Shown here piece by piece: positions 53,273 to 62,165 of a stretch of 64,000 nucleotides of DNA (within the stretch, counting starts at the first letter, position 1; each line of letters opens with the position of its first letter). The translations under genes were made by a program, and so were the position numbers. The notes under the pieces are model-generated. The model saw only the letters and a program-made list of their open reading frames with translations, did not search any database and had not been told where the DNA came from. The stretch is from Splendidivirga corallicola (GTDB taxonomy: Bacteria > Bacteroidota > Bacteroidia > Cytophagales > Cyclobacteriaceae). The stretch lies in NCBI GenBank assembly GCA_030442035.1, contig JAUJEA010000006.1, forward strand, positions 1 through 64,000, read 5' to 3'.

Positions 53273-56200
53273 TTATTGCACTCCTGGTTTAACCACCTCG
53301 ACCCAATGTCCGGTTCTCCTTGCGTTGATCGTATTGTCATACATGGCTTCACAATTGATGGCAGGCAGATAAAATTTTCCGGCATAACTGGCATTCAATA
53401 GTATTCTGAAAGTTTTTCTTTTATTGGCATTTAGATTAAAGTAAGTATATACCCGGTCGTCTCGAATGTCCTGATAGGTTGGCGTGTGAGCGCCGTTGTT
53501 AAGCTGGACATCATCCATTCTTGTATTGATGATTTCCCATCCCGATGGAAAAATTTGGGTTAATGCTAATTCCTTATAATGTCCTCTGAGTCCTGGATTG
53601 GATACGGTTACTTCTACCATAAAATCGGTTCCTTGCTCAATCCTTGTTGGATCAAGCTCCTGGCCATTCATAGTCTTATAAATTACGTTGAGGCGCAAGT
53701 TATTCTCAGCATTTGTTTCGTTACCGGCTACGGGTGTGCCTTCCAAAACAATACGAGCAAAAATAGGTTTTGATCCATTGTTTGAAACAACCATTCTTCC
53801 ATTGCTATTTTCATCTACGTTGAGCTCTTTCTGGACAAAGGGTAGTTCCGTACTGGCCTTAATTTCATTGTCATTATTTAATTTAAAATTGAATGAAAGC
53901 GGTTCCGGTTTTCCATCAACACCAATGAATTTGGAAGCCGCTATTAAACAATAGGCTGTTGTTTGGGTACTCATCCAGTAATTATCTCTGCTTAATTCTT
54001 TCGCTATTTGTTTGAGTAATTCCCATCCCTCAGTTCTTTCATCCATAAGACAATAGGTCTCCAAGATCATAGCCTGATCACGAAGGCTGGATCCATAGGT
54101 ATATGATTGCTCAGTATACGCAGCGATCGTTGTATTCAATCGATTTGTCAGGTCCCTGGCGGCTTCTTTCTGACCAATTAACAGATAGGCTGCAGCCAAA
54201 CGCCATTTTGCTTGCTTGCTCAAATCATTCCGTTCCCGTAATCTGTTCATTGCTCCTTTTTCAGGACTATTAACCAGGGCCAAAGTATACAAACGATAAG
54301 CCTGTATGAGGTCTGTTCTATATGAACTTTGATTATATCTCCAGTTTTTAGCAGCTCTACGTTGATACTTTTTCCATTTATTTATAAGATCTGCAGGTAC
54401 ATTATAACCTTTTGATTTAGCTTCAATTAAAAAATGTCCTGCATAGTTCGTTCCCCAGTCGTTCGCATTTCCCCTGCCAGGCCAATAACTAAAACTCCCC
54501 TCTGAATTTTGAAATGACATTAGTTTATCAATAGCAGCCTTGATATTTTTTTCAGTCATATCCTCACCTGTTTCATTAAGATCCATCAGATCACTCAAAT
54601 ACAATTGAGGGAATGCTGCGGAAACAGTTTGTTCAACGCAACCATGTGGGTAACGAAGCAAATATTTTAGCCTCCTGCCAAAATTAATAGGAGGTATGCT
54701 CGATACTTCCAGTATGCCGGAATTGGTACCTTTCATACCAACATTTTGAAAGTCAGCATTCCAGGTTTGTCCTGCCGCAACAATTGTGTCAATCACATGT
54801 ACCTGAGGTGGATTAGGATTTCGTACCGCTATATCAATGGTGTGCGTTGCTTTTTTTGCGCCCGACGTTGCTGTTATTTCCACCTTTCCAGCCCCTATTT
54901 GTGGTTTTACCTTTAGGTTAAAATCTGTTATTTGATCTGTCGGCTGATCGAAAGTCATCTTCTTCGCATTAGGACCTACCATTGTAAACAAGTCATTCGC
55001 TTTCACAGCTATATCAACCTTTTTAACTGATTGATCATAAGCGAATACATTAGCTGGCAGTTTTACTTCTTCATCAGGTCCAAGCACCCTGGGCAGCGTG
55101 CCAAGTACCATGAGTGCCTGTCGAACGGGAGTGGCCTTTTCCGTATGGCCATAAGCGCCATTATCGTCTCCCGCAATTAACATCGTTCTGACCGAACCGA
55201 TGTACTGCGGCATGGTAAAGGTATGTTTGGATTTTTCACCCGGTTCCAGGTAAAACGGCCCCATAAACTGAACAACCGGCTTGAATCGATTCACTTTTGT
55301 CGCTTTTTCACCACTTGCCGCTTCATCACCGCCTATAGAAAGCAGTCTTTCCAAACTTCCTCCATAGGCACCAATAACGTCCTCATATAAGTCCCATGTT
55401 TTTACACCAAGCGCCTCTCTTTTATAAAATTGATTCCAGGGATCAGGTGTTTTAAAACGTGTCAAATCCAGCAAACCTTCGTCCACCACTGCCAGGGTAT
55501 AAGCCATAGCTTTTTTATTTTTCTCGGAAACAGTGATGGTCACTTCTTTTTCAGGGGCTAACACATCCGGCATATCAATTACAGGATCAAGGTGTGTTCC
55601 CGGATCATCAATAATAATGGGTATCACTCCATACAACCGAATAGGCAAATCATTTTCGGTCTGGGAATGAGGCTGCACCAGTGAAACATTAATATAAATA
55701 TTGGGTGCCATATCCTGGGTTACTTTGAATATGAAGGGTGTTTCGCCTTGTTGTGTTTCCATCCAATGCGCTTCAATCACTCTGCTGCCATTTTCTATAC
55801 TCACTAATGCCCTACCGGCCTTGCTGCTCGGGATGGTAATTTTCACATCTTCTCCTACCAGGTATTTTTCCTTGTCAGCTGAAAAGGATAACATGGATGC
55901 TCCTCCGGGGAAATCTCTTTGTCCTCTGCCAGCCCAACCCGGCCAATCTATGTAAACAACTTTACCCGTACAGTGCCCTGAAACCGGATCACAGGCCCTG
56001 ACATAAAAGCGACCCCACTCCGGATAATCTACCCTGAAGCGCCAGGTCCCCTTTCCATCTGCATTGGTATTGATCTTCGAACTTTCGAAAACCTGGTTTT
56101 GATTTCTACCAATATAATTGGCTATATCATCCCCGGAATGATCCCACCACCATCGCCAGTTAAGTTTATATAATGATACCTCAACACCGGATCTTGAAAC

Positions 56201-58894
56201 AGGTTTACCATTAGCATCAACAGTAACGATACTTACCGTGTGCGTAGTATCGGTAAGCAACATACCTCTTGCCCTGTCACCTTTTGGTGTCCTTAGCCCA
56301 ACAAAACTACTGTATGGATAATATGGAATAGAGAATCTATCGATACTGAAATTCCCACTTTCTTCATATACTTTACCTCTGAAAAAGGCATAGAGCATAC
56401 CAGGTGAGGCACTTTCCGTACTTAAATTGGCAGCAATTTGTGCAAAACCCTGTTCATTAAGATTTCCTTCAAAGATCCTCTGACTTTCACTATAAAATCT
56501 CCGAGCCTGATCATCAAAGATGTAGTCACCGTACTTGGAAAATTTTGTAGGCGCCTGTGTGAGCATGACATCAAATTCGGCTTTTAAATTTCTGGCCGGA
56601 GCACCATGCAACCATTTTACTTGCAATTGTCCGTTAACGTTACTTTTATTAACTGTGAGTTTTTCGGTTCCAAAGTCAAGCTTGATCTTCAGTCGGTTTG
56701 GTTTGATCGTTTCAATTTTGATACGTTTCTGAAAAGTGGCTCCTCCTACTTTTATTTTTGCCTGCCAATTTCCTGTGATGGCATCTGAAGAAGTCTTTGT
56801 GGTGAAATTATAGAATCCATGAACAGAAGTAGAACGGATCACTTTATCCTCAACTTGTCCCTGGGGGTTAATAAGTTCAAAAATGACCGGATGTGTTGCC
56901 GGGAGGCTTTTATTCTTATCTTCCAAAATAAATGACAGGTAAATATTGTCTCCAGGACGCCAGACATCCCGCTCTCCATAAATAAATCCTTTTAACCCTT
57001 TTTGAATTTTTTCACCGGAAACATCAAAATTGCTTAAGGATAATGAGGAACCATCATCCAATTTCAGATACCCTCTTTCCTCTCCCCTTTTTGCAATGAC
57101 CAAAAATGGTTTTTTGTCCAATTCCACCAAAGCAAATCCTTCTCCATCGGTGTTGGTAGATTGAATTAACTGTTGCTGATAGTCATATACTTCCACTTTA
57201 ATACCTTGAAGAGGATCTGTCGTCTGAAGATCGGTTACTGCCACAAGCAATTGTCGGTCATTACCACTTTTAGCTATGAGGCCTAAGTTGGAGGCCAGGA
57301 TATTTCTTTGGACAGTTCTTCTATTGCCGGTAAAATAGGAAGTATGACAAGGGTTATCTCTTTCATTCCAGTCATAGTCAGGATCATAATAATAATCTTC
57401 ATAGCTATCCCAATAACTGAACTCCTCCCCTTCAGTCTCTTCCCAATCTTCTTCAACAGTTGTAAGGGCTGTTTCACTTCCCTCCTGGCCCGGGCAATCA
57501 TAAACAGAGTGTTGCGGGCGGAAGTTTAACCTCACTTGATATATAGCTCCTGGTTCCGAAGTGATTAAATTGTTTAAATCAAGTGTATACCGGTTCCATT
57601 TGCCTAAGTCATCTTCTCCACTTCCTAATGAAACTGTCTTTTTGACCACAGGTCGGCCTACTCGCCTCAACTGACCATTTCCACTAAGTTGATTGGTTTG
57701 CAGGAACTGCGCTATATTACTTTCGAATATCTTGATAATGGTGACGTCAACCGCCTTAAGGCTGACAGCTTCGAACGGTAATACAAGGCCATCCGTACTT
57801 GGTAAAACAACTCCTTTTCCAACCAATCTGACTGCAGGCTTAATTTGCTCGAATAACACTTCGATCTTGTCGCCCTGGTTCATTTTGTAACCTAGCATGT
57901 TTCTAATGCCAGCCAGTATTTCTATGGTCTTTTTTCCTGTTTGACGAACAGGAGGATATACTCGTATTTCATTTTCATAGATCAAAAACCTAAGACTGCT
58001 AAGGCTACCTATGTTAATCAGACCATCAAGCTCCTGATTCTCCTTGATGGGATCGGAAAATTGCAATCGTAAATATTGTTCCGGGCTTTGCACCACGTGG
58101 ACATTTAACAATTTAAAATCGCCAAGAGCCGGAACTTCAATTTCCATTTCATCTTGTTTGGCCACTTCAATTGCATCCCCATTCCAGCTGATCATTACTT
58201 TACTTGATGTTTCGGAACGTTTGATTTCTTCTATTGTAAATTGATGATTATTATCTCCTTGATGATCCCAATCAATGGCCAGTGAATTTGTTCCTTGCTT
58301 GGCGGTTAACAGCTTTTCCACATCCTCATCGTTAGCGACATCTGAGGTGACAAGGTTTCCTACAAGCTTCTGTCTTTTCAGGTCATTCTTATCATATACC
58401 TTTAAGCCGTCAATACTTATTTGTAAGTTCTGCGTAATGGTGCGAAAATCGAATTGAAAATCTTCCAATTCATCGGGAACCTCCATCAGCTCCGACAATC
58501 TCAAAGTAGCTTTATACTGCTCACCTGATTCCATCATCACCTCCGGAACGAATTCGATGGTTTTAGAATCTACCCAAAAGGCTTCACCTGATATCCCCGG
58601 GGCAAATTTGAATATACTGCCACTGACCTTGCTTCCGATTTCTACCGAATCCTGTGTTTCCTGAGCCAGTCGTACACGAATGGTGGAAGCTTTGGAAATA
58701 ACTCCGGAAGTATAAGCTGAAACGTAAGCTCCGAATGCCGGATCAACTTTTGCACTTAACGGACCTTTTGCGCTGGATGAACCTGGCCCAAGGTAAACAA
58801 ACAAACTAACCACAATGGCTAAAGCCAATAAAAAAATACCTCCCTGCTTAAGGCTGAATTTGCCAAATAATTTTCGTTGTTGGTTAGCAGTCAT
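53273..58894 (-). CDS. Bacterial alpha-2-macroglobulin with thioester
   Basis: The 1873-residue protein has an N-terminal membrane anchor (GIFLLALAIVVSLFVYLG, about residues 17-34) and no lipobox Cys, unlike E. coli YfhM. Macroglobulin-like beta domains follow, including the MG-type DVWRPGDNIYLSFIL and GYLKLDDGSSLSLSNF. A bait-like, Tyr/Asp-rich stretch lies near residues 500-530. The thioester motif GCVEQ is intact (Cys1419), in the helical TED domain with FQNSEGSFSYWPGRG. It is thought to trap proteases that enter the periplasm. The usual partner pbpC is not adjacent. Confidence 0.93.
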   Translation of the reverse strand: MTANQQRKLFGKFSLKQGGIFLLALAIVVSLFVYLGPGSSSAKGPLSAKVDPAFGAYVSAYTSGVISKASTIRVRLAQETQDSVEIGSKVSGSIFKFAPGISGEAFWVDSKTIEFVPEVMMESGEQYKATLRLSELMEVPDELEDFQFDFRTITQNLQISIDGLKVYDKNDLKRQKLVGNLVTSDVANDEDVEKLLTAKQGTNSLAIDWDHQGDNNHQFTIEEIKRSETSSKVMISWNGDAIEVAKQDEMEIEVPALGDFKLLNVHVVQSPEQYLRLQFSDPIKENQELDGLINIGSLSSLRFLIYENEIRVYPPVRQTGKKTIEILAGIRNMLGYKMNQGDKIEVLFEQIKPAVRLVGKGVVLPSTDGLVLPFEAVSLKAVDVTIIKIFESNIAQFLQTNQLSGNGQLRRVGRPVVKKTVSLGSGEDDLGKWNRYTLDLNNLITSEPGAIYQVRLNFRPQHSVYDCPGQEGSETALTTVEEDWEETEGEEFSYWDSYEDYYYDPDYDWNERDNPCHTSYFTGNRRTVQRNILASNLGLIAKSGNDRQLLVAVTDLQTTDPLQGIKVEVYDYQQQLIQSTNTDGEGFALVELDKKPFLVIAKRGEERGYLKLDDGSSLSLSNFDVSGEKIQKGLKGFIYGERDVWRPGDNIYLSFILEDKNKSLPATHPVIFELINPQGQVEDKVIRSTSVHGFYNFTTKTSSDAITGNWQAKIKVGGATFQKRIKIETIKPNRLKIKLDFGTEKLTVNKSNVNGQLQVKWLHGAPARNLKAEFDVMLTQAPTKFSKYGDYIFDDQARRFYSESQRIFEGNLNEQGFAQIAANLSTESASPGMLYAFFRGKVYEESGNFSIDRFSIPYYPYSSFVGLRTPKGDRARGMLLTDTTHTVSIVTVDANGKPVSRSGVEVSLYKLNWRWWWDHSGDDIANYIGRNQNQVFESSKINTNADGKGTWRFRVDYPEWGRFYVRACDPVSGHCTGKVVYIDWPGWAGRGQRDFPGGASMLSFSADKEKYLVGEDVKITIPSSKAGRALVSIENGSRVIEAHWMETQQGETPFIFKVTQDMAPNIYINVSLVQPHSQTENDLPIRLYGVIPIIIDDPGTHLDPVIDMPDVLAPEKEVTITVSEKNKKAMAYTLAVVDEGLLDLTRFKTPDPWNQFYKREALGVKTWDLYEDVIGAYGGSLERLLSIGGDEAASGEKATKVNRFKPVVQFMGPFYLEPGEKSKHTFTMPQYIGSVRTMLIAGDDNGAYGHTEKATPVRQALMVLGTLPRVLGPDEEVKLPANVFAYDQSVKKVDIAVKANDLFTMVGPNAKKMTFDQPTDQITDFNLKVKPQIGAGKVEITATSGAKKATHTIDIAVRNPNPPQVHVIDTIVAAGQTWNADFQNVGMKGTNSGILEVSSIPPINFGRRLKYLLRYPHGCVEQTVSAAFPQLYLSDLMDLNETGEDMTEKNIKAAIDKLMSFQNSEGSFSYWPGRGNANDWGTNYAGHFLIEAKSKGYNVPADLINKWKKYQRRAAKNWRYNQSSYRTDLIQAYRLYTLALVNSPEKGAMNRLRERNDLSKQAKWRLAAAYLLIGQKEAARDLTNRLNTTIAAYTEQSYTYGSSLRDQAMILETYCLMDERTEGWELLKQIAKELSRDNYWMSTQTTAYCLIAASKFIGVDGKPEPLSFNFKLNNDNEIKASTELPFVQKELNVDENSNGRMVVSNNGSKPIFARIVLEGTPVAGNETNAENNLRLNVIYKTMNGQELDPTRIEQGTDFMVEVTVSNPGLRGHYKELALTQIFPSGWEIINTRMDDVQLNNGAHTPTYQDIRDDRVYTYFNLNANKRKTFRILLNASYAGKFYLPAINCEAMYDNTINARRTGHWVEVVKPGVQ

Positions 58895-59432
58895 AATGAT
58901 AGGATTAACTGGTGATAGTTAACCAAATATCGACATTATTCATTAATAAAAAAGTGACATGTAATGTTTGAGACAATTAATAATTAGTAATGAATAATGT
59001 GCAATGGAAGAATTTTGGTAAATGATTGATATTGTGCATTTAAAGAATATTATTCTATCATTTTGTGGAGAGATTTAACATTTAAACATTCCTGATATTT
59101 GGTTATTGTCATGAAAGAACTTCCGCAGAAAATGAGGTTTGGTTACTGCAGTTAAAATGCCTAAACTTCTCTGCCATACTATGGATATAAAATCAGTGTT
59201 TTTAAGATTAAATTTTGCTTTTAGGATTTCATCTGCAACTAAACACTATTAGAAAGCATCATTAATATTAAAGTCGTGTAACTTTTTTGGTTACAGGCAG
59301 TCTACCATTTGAATACCGGAAATTTTCATGAAGGTAAATTGAAATATTATTTGGTTAATTTGCAAAAAACAGTACCTTGCATTACATAATATCAGCAACA
59401 TATTTTTTTGAAAAACTCAAAATATCTCAATC
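58895..59432. other. Long intergenic region with a dispersed repeat
   Basis: These 538 bases separate the alpha-2-macroglobulin gene from the divergent FtsX-like gene. The second copy of the 24-bp repeat is at 58974-58997. The rest is AT-rich. No sigma-54 motif or credible ORF was found; an ATG at 59111 gives only 14 codons. Confidence 0.45.
58974..58997. repeat. Dispersed 24-bp repeat, copy 2
   Basis: Exact reverse complement of 45598-45621. Begins AATTAATAATTAGTAATGAA. Non-coding. Confidence 0.9.
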
Positions 59433-61898
59433 ATGTTAAAGAACTACCTGAAAATTGCTTTCAGGAACCTCCTGAAAGACAAGGTTTTTTCACTCATCAA
59501 CATTTTCGGATTATCGGTAGGAATGGCCTCTTTTTTACTGATACTTCAATATGTACAATTTGAAAAAAGCTACGACAAATTTCTAACCAACGCCGAAAAC
59601 ATTTACCGCGTTAGTCTGGATCAATACCGTAACAATGAGCTGAGTATGACCAGCGCAGAAAATTATCCTGGTGTGGGCCCTGCTTTTAAGCAGGAATTTC
59701 CTGAAGTCATTGATTATGCCCGACTGTATAACATGGGTTACAAAAACAATGTTGTCATCACCTACGAGGACGCACCAAACGGACCTATTCAGTTTAAGCA
59801 CAGAAGATTCCTGTATGCTGATTCATCATTCCTGTCAATGCTTGGGTATCCCATGCATCTTGGAGATGCCGCCACATCATTGACCGAACCTTTTTCCGCA
59901 GTAATCTCGGAGACCTATGCAAACAAATATTTTGGAGATACTAATCCCATTGGTAAAACCTTAAGGTTGAGAGATGATGACTATAATGATGAAACTTGTA
60001 AAGTTACCGGCGTCTTTAAAGATCTGCCTGCCAATACACATTTAAAGTTTGATGTTCTCTTTTCATATAAAACACTTTTTAATAGAGGTGATTGGGCACC
60101 TGGCAGGTACGACCAATCCTGGCAACGAAAAGATATGTACACATACATACAAGTCCGGCCCGGAACTGATCCTCAACAATTGGAAGCAAAATTTCCTACC
60201 GTAGTCACAAAGTATAACCCTGGCCTGGCTGAACAAAACAGGAGGGATGAATTACATCTTCAATCTTTAACCAATATTCATCTTCATTCTAATTTGGCAG
60301 AAGAAGCTGAACCTAATGGAGACGCTCGTGCGGTATATTTTCTTGGCATTATTGCCATCTTCATTCTGATCATTGCCTGGGTAAACTACATCAATTTATC
60401 TACAGCCAGAGCCATGGAAAGAGCGAACGAGGTGGGTTTAAGAAAAGCCATGGGAGCATTCAAAGATCAATTGATCTGGCAGTTTCTGTCCGAATCAGCT
60501 ATTATCAATTTCTTTGCTATTTTACTGACGCTTTTATTAATGATTCTTGTATTACCCATATTCAATCAGTTAGCAGGTTTATCTCTTCCCTTTAGTTCTC
60601 TTTTTTCCGGTTGGTTCGTTGCCTTGATACCACTGTTGTGGATTGTGGGAACACTTCTTTCCGGTATTTATCCCGCTTTTGTATTATCATCATTTTTACC
60701 GGCCTCGGTATTAAAAGGAAAGTTACGAAATTCCGGAAGCGGTATATTGCTTAGAAGAATTCTGGTGATTTTTCAATTCATGGCCTCAGTTTTTCTCATT
60801 GCCGGGACTTTCATTGTATATCAACAATTGAATTTTATGAGAAACCAGGACATCGGGGTAAATATTGATCGGGTGCTGGTTGTTGAAAGACCTGGAGTTT
60901 CCAGTCGTGACAGAGATGCTTTCACTGCGAATGTGGACGCCTTTAGAGATGAGTTATTAAAAGAACCTTCGATCAAAGCTGTCTCGGCCAGTGTTACTAT
61001 TCCTGGTAAAAAAAGAGAGTACAAGGTTGGTGTCAAGCGATATGGTCATTCCGATGATGAATTAGTAACGCTACGTTTTAACAGCATGGATTATCAATTT
61101 ATGGATGTTTTTGAGATGAAGGTTGTTGCGGGCCGTGGTTTTTCTGAGGACTTTGTAAACGATCCTGATACCTCTGTGATTATTGCTGAATCTTCTGCCA
61201 GGATGCTCGGTTTCGAAAAGCCTGAGGATGCTGTAGGCCAAACACTAACCATTAGAGGCTTCAACTGGCATCCTATCGTGGCAGGTGTGGTAAATGATTA
61301 CCACCAGGAATCATTGAAAAAAAGTAAAGATCCTATGATCTTTTATTGTACACTTTACGGTGGTGAATTCTACTCCATGAAAGTGAATACCGGAAATCTT
61401 CAAAAGACCATTGATCATGCCAGGGCTTCCTGGGAAAAGGCTTTTCCGGGCAATCCCTTCGAGTATTTCTTCCTGGATGACTATTTCAATGCGCAATATG
61501 AAAATGATCAGAAATTTGGCAACCTCTTTGCGGTATTTGCTGTCATAGCTATTATAGTCGGATGTCTTGGTCTTTTTGGTTTATCAGCGTTTACGGCGCA
61601 TCAACGAACCAAGGAAATTGGTATCAGAAAAGTATTAGGTTCAAGTGTTATTGGTATTATGGTATTGCTATCAAAAGACTTTGCAAAATTAGTACTGCTC
61701 GCTTGTCTGATTGGCTTACCGTTGCTATATATCTCTATGAACAAATGGCTCCAGGGATTTGCTACCAGAATTGACATCAATTGGTTCCTATTAATAGCAT
61801 CCGGGATCATTGTCCTGATCATCGCCTTAATCACGGTAAGTTATCAAACATTCCGGGCAGCAGTTGTCAATCCCTCGAAATCGCTGAAATATGAGTAA
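59433..61898 (+). CDS. FtsX-like ABC transporter permease (double MacB-PCD type)
   Basis: The 821 residues have the Bacteroidota double-FtsX plan. Membrane helix 1 is at about 21-40 (FSLINIFGLSVGMASFLLIL), followed by a periplasmic MacB-PCD domain. Three helices lie at about 300-415, with NEVGLRKAMGA between them. A second helix and periplasmic domain start near 443, and three closing helices lie at about 700-807, with RTKEIGIRKVLGSS. The repeated GLRK/GIRK signature marks FtsX coupling loops. The energy-supplying ATPase is not adjacent. Known members export antimicrobial peptides, lipoproteins or signals. A homologue follows in tandem. Confidence 0.93.
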   Translation: MLKNYLKIAFRNLLKDKVFSLINIFGLSVGMASFLLILQYVQFEKSYDKFLTNAENIYRVSLDQYRNNELSMTSAENYPGVGPAFKQEFPEVIDYARLYNMGYKNNVVITYEDAPNGPIQFKHRRFLYADSSFLSMLGYPMHLGDAATSLTEPFSAVISETYANKYFGDTNPIGKTLRLRDDDYNDETCKVTGVFKDLPANTHLKFDVLFSYKTLFNRGDWAPGRYDQSWQRKDMYTYIQVRPGTDPQQLEAKFPTVVTKYNPGLAEQNRRDELHLQSLTNIHLHSNLAEEAEPNGDARAVYFLGIIAIFILIIAWVNYINLSTARAMERANEVGLRKAMGAFKDQLIWQFLSESAIINFFAILLTLLLMILVLPIFNQLAGLSLPFSSLFSGWFVALIPLLWIVGTLLSGIYPAFVLSSFLPASVLKGKLRNSGSGILLRRILVIFQFMASVFLIAGTFIVYQQLNFMRNQDIGVNIDRVLVVERPGVSSRDRDAFTANVDAFRDELLKEPSIKAVSASVTIPGKKREYKVGVKRYGHSDDELVTLRFNSMDYQFMDVFEMKVVAGRGFSEDFVNDPDTSVIIAESSARMLGFEKPEDAVGQTLTIRGFNWHPIVAGVVNDYHQESLKKSKDPMIFYCTLYGGEFYSMKVNTGNLQKTIDHARASWEKAFPGNPFEYFFLDDYFNAQYENDQKFGNLFAVFAVIAIIVGCLGLFGLSAFTAHQRTKEIGIRKVLGSSVIGIMVLLSKDFAKLVLLACLIGLPLLYISMNKWLQGFATRIDINWFLLIASGIIVLIIALITVSYQTFRAAVVNPSKSLKYE

Positions 61899-61935
61899 AA
61901 AATAAGCATCGCATAACCAAGTATAATTTATGCGG

Positions 61936-61966
61936 GGTTCCGGCTCATTGAGCCGGAACCTTTTTT
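61936..61966 (+). terminator. Strong intrinsic terminator
   Basis: GGTTCCGGCTC (61936-61946) pairs perfectly with 61950-61960, a 3-base loop and six T. It separates the two permease genes into distinct transcripts. Confidence 0.93.
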
Positions 61967-62017
61967 ATTTGTTAGGCCGGGAAACAATTGGTTTAGAATT
62001 TCAAGTCTACCCGCCCA

Positions 62018-62063
62018 AAACTGCCCAGCAATGGACAATGTTGTTTCCATCTCTGGGCAGTTT
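62018..62063. promoter_or_regulatory. Long interrupted palindrome upstream of the second permease
   Basis: AAACTGCCCAG (62018-62028) is the exact reverse complement of 62053-62063. Inside, ATGG (62031-62034) pairs with CCAT (62047-62050). It lies about 60 bases upstream of a sigma-54-like promoter, so it could be an enhancer-binding site. It could also be a hairpin. Confidence 0.5.
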
Positions 62064-62121
62064 AAAAATTGAAAAAATCAACAAATACTCATAAAATGCT
62101 TTTAACCATCATTTATACACA

Positions 62122-62137
62122 TGGCACAATCATTGAA
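62122..62137 (+). promoter_or_regulatory. Sigma-54-like promoter
   Basis: TGGCAC (62122-62127), five bases, then TTGAA (62133-62137). This fits TGGCAC-N5-TTGCA with one mismatch, at the C of TTGC. It is 28 bases before the ATG. Confidence 0.4.
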
Positions 62138-62165
62138 AAAGTATTGGCAATGAAATCGAATTGTT

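Noticed and set aside
59340-59432. Sigma-54 promoter upstream of the first FtsX permease
   Set aside because: GG and GC elements are present, but not at the required 10-base spacing.
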